64,000 bases of DNA from the NCBI RefSeq assembly GCF_029338555.1, contig NZ_CP119989.1, forward strand, positions 1,240,001 to 1,304,000, read 5' to 3'. The notes beneath the pieces were generated by a model. That model had not been told where the DNA came from and searched no databases. It saw nothing but the letters and a program-made list of their open reading frames with translations. The stretch's first letter is position 1. Each line of letters begins with the position of its first letter. The position numbers and the translations under genes are program-made. Positions 8,195-17,313 of this stretch are shown one piece after another. The stretch comes from Halobaculum marinum (GTDB lineage Archaea > Halobacteriota > Halobacteria > Halobacteriales > Haloferacaceae).

Positions 8195-10021
8195 CTAGAT
8201 CCCCTCGTGGTGGACCTCCTGCCTGTCGTACACTGGCGTGGGGATCTCCTCATAGCGTGCCTTCAGCTGCAGCGCCAGATACAGCGAGTAGTGGCGTGAC
8301 TGGTGCAGGTTGCCACCGTGGAACCACAGTTGTTCCACCTGCGTCGGCTTCCACATGTTGCGCTCCTCGCCCTCCCACGGTCCGGGGTCTTTGGGCGTGT
8401 CTGAGCCGAGCCCCCAGACCTTCCCCGCCTGCCGCGCCGTCTCCTCATCGATCAGGTCGGCCACCCAGTGGTTCATCGAGCCGTACCCCGTGGCGTACAC
8501 GACAAGGTCGGCGGGGAGTTCGGTGCCATCTTCCAGCAGGATCGCATCCTCGGTGAACTCGGTTACCTGCCCATTGGCCACATCGATCTCTCCGTCGATG
8601 ATGAGCTGGCTGGCGCCGGTGTCGATGTAGTAGCCCGAGCCACGGCGGAGGTACTTCATGAACAGCCCCGAGTCGTCGGGCCCAAAGTCGATCATGAAGC
8701 CGGCGTCCTCGAGCGCATCGTAAAAGTCGGCGTCGATCTCCCGCATCTTGTCGTATTTGGGTTTTTCGAACTCGTTCATGATGCGGTACGGGACGGATGC
8801 GAAGATCATGTCCGCCCGGTGGGTGTCGATGCCGTTCTCGACGGCCCGCTCGGAGTACAGATCACCGAGTCCGTGCTCCAGCAGTGTGTCCGTCTTGACG
8901 ACGTGCGTCGATGACCGCTGCACCATCGTCACGTCCGCGCCGACCTCCCAGAGCCCCTCACAGATGTCGTGGGCCGAGTTGTTCGAGCCCACCACTACCA
9001 CGGACTTGCCCTCGTACTTCTCGTCGGGGCCGGGGTGCTCGGATGAGTGGTGTATCTCGCCGTTGAAGCGCTCCTCGCCGGAGAGGTCGGGGACGTTGGG
9101 CTTGCCGCTCATGCCCGTCGCCATCACGAGCTCCTCTGGGCGCAGCACGAGATCCTCACCGTCGCGGTTGACCTCGACCTCCCAGGTGCCTGTCTCCTCG
9201 TCGTACTGTGCATTGGTGGCCTCGGTGTTCGACCAGTAGTTCAGCTCCATCACCTTCGTGTACATCTCCAGCCAATCGCCGAGCTTGTCCTTCGGTGAGA
9301 ACACCGGCCAGTTTTTGGGGAACTTGATGTACGGGAGGTGGTCGTACCAGACGGGGTCGTGCAGCGCGAGCCCCTTGTACCGGTTGCGCCAGGAGTCGCC
9401 CGGCCGGTCGTTCTTCTCGAGGATGATCGTGGGCACGCCGAGTTGGCGGAGCCGTGCACCGAGTGCGATGCCGCCCTGTCCCCCACCGACGATCACAGTG
9501 TGCGGCTGTTCGGTGTACCCCAGGTTCTCCAGCTCCTCCTCACGGCGCTCTGTCCACGTTTTGCGGTCTGCGTCCGCAACCGGCTCTGCGCCTATCGGTC
9601 GGTCTCTGCCCTTGGGCTCCTCATGCCCCTTCAGCTCCGTCAGTGCGGTCAGGAAGGTCCACGCACCGCCATCTTTCAGCCGGACGACACCCTCACCACG
9701 ACCCACCTCGGTCTCGAAGGTGAACCAGGCGGTGATGATCCCATCTTCCTCCTCCGCCGGCTCGCTCAGCTCGAAGTCCGACGGACCGGTGTGCGCGAGT
9801 GTCTCCTCGAGCATGTCCTCGACGCCGCTGGGATTCTCCACCGTCTTGATGTTCCAGGTAAACGCGACCAGGTCGCGCCAGTAGCTCTCCGCACAGAACA
9901 TCTCCGCCGCAGCGGCGGCATCCTCTCGGCGCATCGCATCCTCGAGATCCTCCAAGTACGCCTGTGCCGTCTCGGTCGCATGGTCGATGTCGCCATCGGA
10001 CAGCTGCTCTGGCGAGCTCAT
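8195..10021 (-). CDS. Flavin-containing monooxygenase with N-terminal NTF2/SnoaL-like domain
   Basis: A 608-residue protein in two parts. Residues 1 to about 130 look like an NTF2/SnoaL-type cone domain (AQAYLEDLEDAMRREDAAAA, then FTWNIKTVENPSGVEDML). From about residue 175 there is an FMO/Baeyer-Villiger-type flavoprotein with the FAD Rossmann motif VGGGQGGIALGARL, an FMO-like motif FNGEIHHSSEHPG, and a second dinucleotide site VVVGSNNSAHDICEG for NADPH. It should oxygenate a small organic substrate with NADPH and O2. The N-terminal domain may bind or shape the substrate site. The gene stands alone, with a palindrome over its putative TATA box at 10094-10109. Confidence 0.85.
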   Translation of the reverse strand: MSSPEQLSDGDIDHATETAQAYLEDLEDAMRREDAAAAAEMFCAESYWRDLVAFTWNIKTVENPSGVEDMLEETLAHTGPSDFELSEPAEEEDGIITAWFTFETEVGRGEGVVRLKDGGAWTFLTALTELKGHEEPKGRDRPIGAEPVADADRKTWTERREEELENLGYTEQPHTVIVGGGQGGIALGARLRQLGVPTIILEKNDRPGDSWRNRYKGLALHDPVWYDHLPYIKFPKNWPVFSPKDKLGDWLEMYTKVMELNYWSNTEATNAQYDEETGTWEVEVNRDGEDLVLRPEELVMATGMSGKPNVPDLSGEERFNGEIHHSSEHPGPDEKYEGKSVVVVGSNNSAHDICEGLWEVGADVTMVQRSSTHVVKTDTLLEHGLGDLYSERAVENGIDTHRADMIFASVPYRIMNEFEKPKYDKMREIDADFYDALEDAGFMIDFGPDDSGLFMKYLRRGSGYYIDTGASQLIIDGEIDVANGQVTEFTEDAILLEDGTELPADLVVYATGYGSMNHWVADLIDEETARQAGKVWGLGSDTPKDPGPWEGEERNMWKPTQVEQLWFHGGNLHQSRHYSLYLALQLKARYEEIPTPVYDRQEVHHEGI

Positions 10022-10422
10022 CGGCCCACCTCCTCCGCTGCGGTGGTCGCCACAGCGGGTGTCGGTACCGATTCTAGTTCAGGCTGACCGGTTTGATCAT
10101 AAAAGATCATCCTATTCTTGAAGTGTTGCTCCCTTTCCTTAATGATTATTCCTAATATTTGCCATCAACACCGGCTCAATTGCGGGGTTTGGACTGTGAC
10201 GGTGGAGATCGTACGAGCTTGAACCAGATCACGCCGTCGAAATCGTATTCGGTCGCGATGACCAGGGTCGACAGGCTATTTCAGCGGTTGTGGACCGTCC
10301 GGTATGACCAGCACAACCACACACCACTTCGTTCGTATTTGCCCGCTGTTGGTTCTCATTCGTCGGGAAGGGTCAGTTCGGCCTATTCTCTCAGTCAACG
10401 AATGTGTATCCGTGAACGGAAA
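10022..10422. other. Intergenic region with AT-rich promoter core
   Basis: About 400 bases between divergent genes. The 10090-10160 part is markedly AT-rich and includes the palindrome described separately and several TAAT/TATT runs. The rest shows no gene I can support: a long frame running into the DUF998 gene has no family-like residues before the ATG at 10423. Confidence 0.6.
10094..10109 (-). promoter_or_regulatory. TATA region with overlapping palindrome upstream of the monooxygenase
   Basis: TGATC-ATAAAA-GATCA is a perfect 5-bp inverted repeat. On the minus strand its centre reads TTTTAT, a plausible TATA element about 75-80 nt before the ATG at 10021. Overlap of a palindrome with the TATA box suggests repressor control. 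Confidence 0.4.
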
Positions 10423-11073
10423 ATGAGCCAACTCGAATCCACAGCAGAGCCGGTGTTCTCGATTCGCGGCGTGACGTTCGCGCCCCGAACACTGGCGGGT
10501 ATCTTCTTTTTCGCACTCGCTGCACAGTTCATGACTGTCATCATGCTCGCGGCCGCGATGGTGCCTGGATACGATTTCCGCGCGGCTGCGATCAGTGACC
10601 TCGGGGTATTCCCGGAGACGGCACTCTTGTTCAACGGCTCACTCGTCGTTGTCGGCGTGTTCAATCTCCTCGGTGGGTACTTCTTCTACCGAACCCACGG
10701 GAAGCGCTGGCTGCTGGCCATCTTCGCGTTGGCGGGCATCGGTGCCGTCGGTGCTGGCCTCTTCCCGCTGGACACCGGTGGACTGCACGGCCTCGCCGCG
10801 TTGCTCGCGTTCGTGTTCTTCAACGTGCAGGCCATCGGGAGCGCGACTCGCCTTGATGGCGTCATGCGGGCACTGGCGGTTCTCGCCGGCGGGCTGGGAC
10901 TCGTCTTCGTGGTGTTGATGGCCCTCGGTGATGGTGGGAACACCGCCGCATTCGGACCCATCGGTCACGGTGGGACTGAGCGGATGATCGTCTACCCGGT
11001 GATGCTCTGGCTGGTCGCCTTCGGCGGCTATTTACTCAGTGAGAGCGGCCACGGGACCGTCTCCACTCGGTAG
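10423..11073 (+). CDS. DUF998 family membrane protein
   Basis: A 216-residue polytopic membrane protein starting at ATG 10423 (MSQLESTAEPVFSIRG). It has about six hydrophobic segments. The DUF998-like sequence AAISDLGVFPETALLFNGSL follows the first membrane span, and a small loop contains LDTGGLHGLAA. The function of DUF998 is unknown. The stop is only 5 bases before the serine hydrolase start, so the two are probably co-transcribed, with two CPBP genes following on the same strand. Confidence 0.78.
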   Translation: MSQLESTAEPVFSIRGVTFAPRTLAGIFFFALAAQFMTVIMLAAAMVPGYDFRAAAISDLGVFPETALLFNGSLVVVGVFNLLGGYFFYRTHGKRWLLAIFALAGIGAVGAGLFPLDTGGLHGLAALLAFVFFNVQAIGSATRLDGVMRALAVLAGGLGLVFVVLMALGDGGNTAAFGPIGHGGTERMIVYPVMLWLVAFGGYLLSESGHGTVSTR

Positions 11074-11078
11074 GTCGA

Positions 11079-13055
11079 ATGTTCGACCAACGAATACGGC
11101 TCATCGGCTCAGTCGCACTCGTCGTCGCACTCTTGAGTGCGCCGCTCACCGTGACTGCCACCCCGACGACGGGCCCGACTGCGACTCCGTCAGCCTACGC
11201 GTCTACGTCGGTCGAACAGGTCGACCCGACTACTCTGACGGAGACGGAGGCGTGGTTCGACGAGACGATGGCCCGCCAGTTGGAGGACCACCGCGTCCCG
11301 GGTGCGGCCGTCGTCCTCGTCAGCGACGGCGAGGTGGTTCTCGCGAAGGGCTACGGGTACGCAGACGTCGAATCGCAGCGCCCTGTCGACGCAACCGAGA
11401 CGGTGTTCAGCATCGGCTCGACTGGGAAGCTCATCACGTGGACGGCCGTGATGCAGGGCGTCGAGGACGGTCGGCTCGAACTCGACCGCGACGTGAACGA
11501 CTACCTGACCGACTCGAGCGTCACGGTCCCTGACACCTACTCCGAGCCGGTCACACTCGAACACCTCGGCACCCATTCAGCCGGCTTCGAGGACAGCTTC
11601 GCGGGGATGGTCACTGACGACCCGAGCGAGATACGGCCGATGGAAGAGATTCTAGCCGAACACCGCCCCGCGCGCGTCCGCCCGCCGGGTGAGTTCGTCG
11701 CGTACTCGAACTACGGGACGGCGCTTGCGGGCCACGTCCTCGCCGAGCAGTCCGACACGACGTTCACCGAGTACGCCGACGAACGTATCTTCACGCCGCT
11801 GGAGATGGCCAACACCACCTACGCCCAGCCACTCCCTGACGAGTTGGAGCCCCGACGTGCAATCGGGTACACCTCCCAGGACGGCGAGTACCTGGCCCAC
11901 GACCCCGTGATTTGGACACTCCCGCCCGAGGGCGGGTCGCTCCGCACGACCGCGGGCGACATGGGGGCGTTCATGATCGCCCATCTCAACGAGGGGCGGT
12001 ACGGCTCCGAACGCGTCCTCGAGGCAGAGACGGTCCACGAGATGCACCGCAGACACTTCACGAAATCCGAGGCGGTGCCGGAGCTGAACGGGATGGCGTA
12101 CGGCTTCATCGAGATGGACCGCAACGGTGAGACCATCGTCGGCCACTGGGGTGACACGCCCCGGTTCAAGAGTGTGCTCGCGCTCTACCCCGAGCGTGAC
12201 ACCGGGTTGTTCGTCGTCTACAACGCTCCCGGCGGCCAGGCCGCCCGGTTCGAACTTCTCCAAGCGTTCACCGACCGGTACTACCCCGAATCGGACACAC
12301 CAGCTGTCGACCCGCCGAACGGTGCTGCCGAACGAGCGCGCGAACTGGCCGGTGACTACCGCTCCCTGACGGTTTCTGAATCGTCGTGGGAGCGTGTCCT
12401 CGGCGTGATGACGCGGACCTTCACTGTCGAGGCCACCGACGAGGGGTACCTGACGACTACCGCTGTGGCGGACGACACTCGTCGGTGGGTCGAACGCCGT
12501 CCAGGGGTGTACGACGAAGTCGGCGGGAGCGACATGCTGGTCTTCCGACTCGACGAGGACGGCGACGCGACCCACATGTTCCGACACTCCTTCGGCCCGA
12601 GCACGTACGAACGCGTGCCGTGGTACGAGCGACTCACCGTGATCCAAGCTGGCCTCGGTGTCGGTGTCGTGGCCTTCCTCTCTGGCTTACTACGCTGGCT
12701 CGGTGAGCCGGTGTGGCGACGATTGCGAGGTGGTAGCGTCGGGAGCGACCGTGAACGGGCTGCCCGCTGGCTCTTGGGAACGGTGAGTCTACTCTGGGTT
12801 ATCGTGCTGGTGATCTTCCTGATGGCCTGGATCAACTTCAACGCGGAGGCCGCCTCTCCATCGTTGGCACTGCGGGCAGGCAAGGTGCTCCGATACGTAG
12901 CGCTCGCTGGGACGGTCGGTGCTGTCGTCGTGACCGGAATCGCGTGGCGAGACGGCTTCTGGACTCGCTGGGGTCGGCTGCACTACTCGGTAGTGACCGC
13001 GCTCGCACTCCTGTTCGCTTGGCAGTTGTCCCTGCTCGGCATCCTACCCCTCTAG
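11079..13055 (+). CDS. Membrane-anchored serine beta-lactamase-like hydrolase (PBP-like)
   Basis: A 658-residue protein. Residues 8-28 form a signal peptide or anchor. The class C beta-lactamase/PBP-like domain has SxxK at Ser114-Lys117 (STGK), YxN at Tyr209-Asn211 (YSN), and HxG near residue 359 (GHWG). The last 130 or so residues hold about four membrane segments. The catalytic domain should face outside. Archaea lack murein, so a peptidase or esterase on another substrate is more likely than cell-wall work. It sits 5 bases after the DUF998 gene and 58 bases before a CPBP protease. Confidence 0.85.
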   Translation: MFDQRIRLIGSVALVVALLSAPLTVTATPTTGPTATPSAYASTSVEQVDPTTLTETEAWFDETMARQLEDHRVPGAAVVLVSDGEVVLAKGYGYADVESQRPVDATETVFSIGSTGKLITWTAVMQGVEDGRLELDRDVNDYLTDSSVTVPDTYSEPVTLEHLGTHSAGFEDSFAGMVTDDPSEIRPMEEILAEHRPARVRPPGEFVAYSNYGTALAGHVLAEQSDTTFTEYADERIFTPLEMANTTYAQPLPDELEPRRAIGYTSQDGEYLAHDPVIWTLPPEGGSLRTTAGDMGAFMIAHLNEGRYGSERVLEAETVHEMHRRHFTKSEAVPELNGMAYGFIEMDRNGETIVGHWGDTPRFKSVLALYPERDTGLFVVYNAPGGQAARFELLQAFTDRYYPESDTPAVDPPNGAAERARELAGDYRSLTVSESSWERVLGVMTRTFTVEATDEGYLTTTAVADDTRRWVERRPGVYDEVGGSDMLVFRLDEDGDATHMFRHSFGPSTYERVPWYERLTVIQAGLGVGVVAFLSGLLRWLGEPVWRRLRGGSVGSDRERAARWLLGTVSLLWVIVLVIFLMAWINFNAEAASPSLALRAGKVLRYVALAGTVGAVVVTGIAWRDGFWTRWGRLHYSVVTALALLFAWQLSLLGILPL

Positions 13056-13113
13056 CGATCGAGGCAAGACACATGATCTCAACACCAGCAATCGGCCGTC
13101 GGAGTCTCGAACG

Positions 13114-13998
13114 ATGAGACAGCAGGTCCGCAGGCTCATCGACGGCCATCCGGTCGCGGTGTTCTTCGCACTCGCCTACGCAATCTCCTGGCTGGCGTGG
13201 CTCGGCCCAATCCTCGGGCTGTCCGAGCCGATCAGCACCCTCGGGTTCGTCGTCGGAGGCTTCGGCCCAGCACTCGCGGCCCTCGTCGTCACGTGGCTCG
13301 GACGCGATTCGGTCCGGGCGTGGGCTCGCCAGATCGTCGACTGGCGCGTCGCACCACGGTGGTACGTCGCCGCGCTCACCATCCCGTTGGTGGTCGTCGC
13401 ACTCACGAGCGTCGGCCTCAGCGTCGCAGGCATGTCCGTCGACCCCGGACTCCTCCCCGACCGCGTCTCGCTCGTCCTCGTCTCGTTCGTCTCTATCGCG
13501 CTCGTCGGCGGCGGGAACGAAGAACCCGGCTGGCGGGGACTCGCGCTCCCGAAGCTCCAGGAACAGTACGCACCAGTGTCAGCGACCCTCATCCTCGGCG
13601 TCGTTTGGGCGCTGTGGCACCTTCCGCTGCTGGCGACCGGTCCCACGACGTTCCACGGACTCGCGGAGTTCGTCGACGTCGCGCCGTCGGTCGGCGTTCG
13701 CATCCTGAACATCGTCGGGGTCGCGTTCATCCTGACGTGGATCTACAACGAGACCGGAAGTGTCCTGCTCGCAATCCTGGCGCACACGGGGTTCAACACG
13801 GCCAACAGCACGCTCGTCCCGCTCCCAATCGACGTCATCAGTGCCGGCGACTCCACGACCATCCTCGTCGTCACGACAATCGCTCTCTGGACGGTTGTCG
13901 CCGTGCTGTTCGTCATCACCCGCGGTCAGTTCGGGTACGAGGCCGCGTCTCATGCAGCAACGACGCCGACGTCAGATCAGAGTTCGGAGGTCCACTAA
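13114..13998 (+). CDS. CPBP intramembrane metalloprotease
   Basis: A 294-residue polytopic protein with all CPBP (CAAX/Abi type) motifs: EEPGWRG (Glu136, Glu137, Arg141), VVWALWHLP (His169) and AHTGFN (His224, Asn228). This glutamyl membrane protease family cleaves within or near membranes; substrates in archaea are unknown. It follows the serine hydrolase by 58 bases and precedes a second CPBP gene by 55, consistent with one operon. Confidence 0.88.
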   Translation: MRQQVRRLIDGHPVAVFFALAYAISWLAWLGPILGLSEPISTLGFVVGGFGPALAALVVTWLGRDSVRAWARQIVDWRVAPRWYVAALTIPLVVVALTSVGLSVAGMSVDPGLLPDRVSLVLVSFVSIALVGGGNEEPGWRGLALPKLQEQYAPVSATLILGVVWALWHLPLLATGPTTFHGLAEFVDVAPSVGVRILNIVGVAFILTWIYNETGSVLLAILAHTGFNTANSTLVPLPIDVISAGDSTTILVVTTIALWTVVAVLFVITRGQFGYEAASHAATTPTSDQSSEVH

Positions 13999-14053
13999 TG
14001 GCGCAAGAAGACAGTTTCACAACTCCTTTGCCGACCGGTAGAGTCGACAGCCC

Positions 14054-14863
14054 ATGCCTCCGACTGCGAACGGCCGTTCCTTTGGCGACCGGTTCGGTGT
14101 GGCCCTGCTGTTGGGTCTGCCGGGAATCGTGGCGCTCGTCGGCTACATCTACTTCACGACGCCGGCAAGCGCCGTCCCCGCCGGCCTGTCGCTTCCACTT
14201 CTCGCCCTCGTTTCGGCTATCAATCCACTGTTGCTTCTCGTCGTCGCGTGTCTGCTCGGGGCCTACGCAGCGCCGCGAGTGGGCTTTCAGTCGTACATCG
14301 TCGACCAGCGGGTGAGTGGCAGTGAGATCTATCAACGGCTCCGGAACGATGTCAGAGTAGCTGTCGGAACCGGCATCGTCGGGGGCGTCCTGATCGTCGT
14401 CCTCGACGCGGTCATGATGCCCTTGGTCGCCCAAGACCTGCCGCAGTCAGTCATCGGAGCGACGAGGCCAACCGTGTTGAACGTCTTCGCGTACGTCCCC
14501 GTCCGGTTCCTCTACGGTGGACTCACCGAGGAGCTCATGCTCCGGTTCGGGCTCATGTCGGTGCTCGTGCTCGTCGGGTGGCGCATCACTGGCCGCCGGG
14601 CAGATGGCCCGCAACCGCCCGTCATCTGGGCCGCAATCGTCGTCGCAGCCGTGCTGTTCGGTCTGGGTCACCTCCCGGCGCTCGCTCAATCGGTCGCGCT
14701 CACCCCAGCACTGGTCGCGCGGACTGTCCTCCTGAACGCGGTCGCTGGTGTCATCTTCGGGTGGCTCTACTGGCGACGGAGCCTCGAGGCCGCGATGGTG
14801 GCACACGCCTCGTTTCACGTCCCCCTCGTCGCCCTCTCGCTCGTCCAGGTTACGCTGCTCTGA
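14054..14863 (+). CDS. CPBP intramembrane metalloprotease, second copy
   Basis: A 269-residue polytopic protein with TEELMLRFG (Glu159, Glu160, Arg164), FGLGHLPAL (His206) and VAHASFH (His251), the three CPBP motif sites. It differs strongly in sequence from the 13114 copy, so it is not a recent tandem duplicate. It is probably last gene of the run starting at 10423. Confidence 0.85.
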   Translation: MPPTANGRSFGDRFGVALLLGLPGIVALVGYIYFTTPASAVPAGLSLPLLALVSAINPLLLLVVACLLGAYAAPRVGFQSYIVDQRVSGSEIYQRLRNDVRVAVGTGIVGGVLIVVLDAVMMPLVAQDLPQSVIGATRPTVLNVFAYVPVRFLYGGLTEELMLRFGLMSVLVLVGWRITGRRADGPQPPVIWAAIVVAAVLFGLGHLPALAQSVALTPALVARTVLLNAVAGVIFGWLYWRRSLEAAMVAHASFHVPLVALSLVQVTLL

Positions 14864-15008
14864 CGGTCCCTCGCAGGAGGGAAAACCGAGACGGGGAGGC
14901 TCCCACACTCGCACGACGTTCGGGAGACGCCGTCGGAAGGACGAGTCCTCCTGCGTGCTGACGACGACGGTTCGACCTACCGTCGAATCGACGGCGACTG
15001 CTCGACAC

Positions 15009-15929
15009 CTATTCGTGCCCGTTGCCGTCGGTGTTACTCGCCGAGAGGAAACGGAGGATGTGCTCGCGGAGTCGATCTGTCGCGAGCGACCCAGTGACGT
15101 GGCCGTTGTCTAGGACGGACAGCGACATCCCGTCGTAGGACGGACGCTGGCGGTCGAACTCGATGATGCGGTCGTACCGGGCGAGCAGCGGGGCACAGTT
15201 GTCCGCCTCGACGGCCCTGAACGCTTCCTCGAAGTCGAGTACGTCACGGAGGTGATCCGGCTGTCGCTGCGCAGTTCCGGCGGTCATCTTCCGATAGACG
15301 GACGAGAGGAACAGCTCCCCCAGCGCGGCCCCGGCGAAGATCGGGATGTACTGGTCGACGGTGTCGAAGCAGGCACGGTGGAGGTTGACAGCCCAGCCAC
15401 CGAGGCTGATGCCCGATGCGAGAACCGGGCTACTCGTTCGCTCGCTCGCCTCCTCCGCGAGTGCGTCGATGAGGCCCACCGAGGCGGCAAGCATCCCGAC
15501 GAATGATTCGAGATCACCCATCGCCCGGGCGTAGTCCATGTTCGACCCGTCGTGGAACGGTGCCCTGACGACCACGAGGTTGGCCGGAATCGCCTCGTCG
15601 CTCGCGACGAACAGCCGTCGAAACGAGTTCGAACTGAACCGGCCGAAGTCGAACGGTCGCTCGCCGCTCCCGTGGTGATAGATGAGCGTCGGATAGTCCG
15701 GGCCACGCCACTGCCAGGGCATGTACGCCGCCTCGAACGCGCCGACCGGTGTGTCGACGGTGACGGTGCGCTCTCCAGCGCGACCGAGGTCGTCGACGCT
15801 GGCATCCGTCTCGCTCGCCACCTCCACGAGCGGGCGCGAGTCGAGCGACCGGGAGAAGAACGTTGCATCACGCAGGAGGAGTGCACTCAGTTGGACTGTC
15901 CCAACGTCGAGGAGTTCGTGAACATTCAT
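15009..15929 (-). CDS. Alpha/beta hydrolase
   Basis: A 306-residue alpha/beta hydrolase. The start at ATG 15929 (MNVHELLDVG) removes a poorly conserved upstream extension. The oxyanion region is IYHHGSG, the nucleophile elbow GISLGGW with Ser175, and the probable catalytic His lies in DNGHVTGS near the C-terminus. It is likely a cytoplasmic esterase or peptidase; no signal peptide is visible. It is divergent from the CPBP gene at 16135 across about 205 bases, with a palindrome just before its start codon. Confidence 0.82.
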   Translation of the reverse strand: MNVHELLDVGTVQLSALLLRDATFFSRSLDSRPLVEVASETDASVDDLGRAGERTVTVDTPVGAFEAAYMPWQWRGPDYPTLIYHHGSGERPFDFGRFSSNSFRRLFVASDEAIPANLVVVRAPFHDGSNMDYARAMGDLESFVGMLAASVGLIDALAEEASERTSSPVLASGISLGGWAVNLHRACFDTVDQYIPIFAGAALGELFLSSVYRKMTAGTAQRQPDHLRDVLDFEEAFRAVEADNCAPLLARYDRIIEFDRQRPSYDGMSLSVLDNGHVTGSLATDRLREHILRFLSASNTDGNGHE

Positions 15930-15933
15930 TTTC

Positions 15934-15946
15934 GAGTCTTCGACTC
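15934..15946 (-). promoter_or_regulatory. Palindrome immediately upstream of the alpha/beta hydrolase
   Basis: GAGTC-TTC-GACTC is a perfect 5-bp inverted repeat ending 5 bases from the ATG at 15929, between the start and a weak TATA-like stretch near 15952-15961. It could be an operator or a short stem in the leader. Confidence 0.35.
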
Positions 15947-16090
15947 TCTGTTCTTGTAGTTCCCCCTCCCTACGTCGAGTTCTCCCCTGAGGCAGTCGAC
16001 CGGATGACGACGGGCACACCACTGGTGTCGTGGTCGGGAGGGGGTGAGGGCACTGTCTCCCGTTAACCAGGTCTTGCTTCGGTGCGGTGA

Positions 16091-16117
16091 GAACTATCCT
16101 CCGAGGTTACGCCTCGG
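16091..16117 (+). promoter_or_regulatory. TATA-like box and palindrome upstream of the third CPBP gene
   Basis: A TATA-like AACTATCC at about 16092-16099 is followed directly by CCGAGG-TTACG-CCTCGG (16101-16117), a perfect 6-bp inverted repeat. The gene starts at 16135, so the repeat falls between TATA box and expected transcription start, a usual repressor position in archaea. Confidence 0.42.
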
Positions 16118-16134
16118 CTCATCGTACGGTACAC

Positions 16135-17022
16135 ATGAGCACATCAACCCCACAAGTACGTGCGGACGATGCTATCGAAACCTCCGCTGGTGGTTTCGGA
16201 CGTTGGTGGGTGTACCTCGCCGTCGCAGTGGGGGGGACGTGGGCGTTCTGGCTGCCAGCGATCGCTCTCGGCGTTCGGTTCGACAGCGCCGTCGGGCTCG
16301 TGTTGCTCCTCGTCGGTCTCGCCGTCCCCGGCGTGGCCGGTATCGTCTTCGTCTACCTCGTCTACGACGAACGCGGACGGGCCGACTTCTGGAACCGCGT
16401 CGTCAATCCCCGACGCGTTGGCCTTCGATGGCTCGCCGTGATTCTGCTGGTCCCCCTCGGTGTCGCCGTTCTCGCTGGCGTCGTGGATCTGCTCCTCGGC
16501 GGAACCGGTCCAACGTGGGGAGCGGGCGTAACCCAGTTCAGCGTGAACCCTCTCGCCATCCTCCCTGCGTTGTTCTTCGCGACCCTTCCCCCCATCCTCG
16601 AAGAGTTAGGGTGGCGAGGGTACGCACTCGACCGACTACAGCTGAAGTGGTCGGCGTTGAGCGCGAGCCTGGTCCTCGGCGTCGTCTGGGCGCTCTGGCA
16701 CTTGCCCCTGTTCTTCGTCGAGGGGACGTACCAACACGATTCGGTTGGGTTTGCGACGACGAGCTTCTGGTTGTTCATGGCCGGAATCGTCGCGCTCTCG
16801 TTGGCGTTCACGTGGATCTACAACAACACGGAACGCAGCATCCTCGGCATCGTCGTCCTGCACGGTTGGGTAAACTCCACCGCCGAATTCATCGTGGTCC
16901 CGGACCCGGCCTACTACGGGCTCTGGTTCGTGCTCGCTGCGGCAATCGTCGCGATCTGGGGAGCCAAGACCATGACGGCCGCCGACGAAGTGCCTCACCC
17001 GCCACTTCCGACCGACACGTAG
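16135..17022 (+). CDS. CPBP intramembrane metalloprotease, third copy
   Basis: A 295-residue polytopic protein. ATG 16135 (MSTSTPQVRA) is preferred over an upstream in-frame start because the promoter elements lie between them. CPBP motifs are EELGWRG (Glu156, Glu157, Arg161), VVWALWHLP (His189) and LHGWVN. It shares the GVVWALWH block with the 13114 and 22845 copies and probably forms one subfamily with them. It is divergent from the hydrolase at 15009. Confidence 0.87.
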   Translation: MSTSTPQVRADDAIETSAGGFGRWWVYLAVAVGGTWAFWLPAIALGVRFDSAVGLVLLLVGLAVPGVAGIVFVYLVYDERGRADFWNRVVNPRRVGLRWLAVILLVPLGVAVLAGVVDLLLGGTGPTWGAGVTQFSVNPLAILPALFFATLPPILEELGWRGYALDRLQLKWSALSASLVLGVVWALWHLPLFFVEGTYQHDSVGFATTSFWLFMAGIVALSLAFTWIYNNTERSILGIVVLHGWVNSTAEFIVVPDPAYYGLWFVLAAAIVAIWGAKTMTAADEVPHPPLPTDT

Positions 17023-17270
17023 CCCAGTCGTCGTGGTGCTGGACGGACTCACACTGTGTCACCAGTCGGCGCTCCACCCCACTACTCGCGGGGTCCGGCC
17101 GCTCGTAGCTGGTTCGTTTGGGTATCCCTCGGAGCCACAGGAAGCGATTCGAGCGATCACTGTCGGTACTGGTACTTCCTGTGAGCCACTATCTGGAGAC
17201 GCTCACCCACCTGCTATCGTGATGTTTGAAGGTGCGCAGGAACAGGGTATCCGACTGTCTTCGACGCCGT

Positions 17271-17277
17271 AATTAAT
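17271..17277 (+). promoter_or_regulatory. Candidate TATA box for the MFS/bactofilin-like pair
   Basis: AATTAAT stands out in a GC-rich spacer about 40 bases before the ATG at 17314. The rest of the 17023-17313 spacer shows nothing else I can support. Confidence 0.35.
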
Positions 17278-17313
17278 GGCCGTTCGTGAGTACATCAGGT
17301 CAGGACGACCCAC

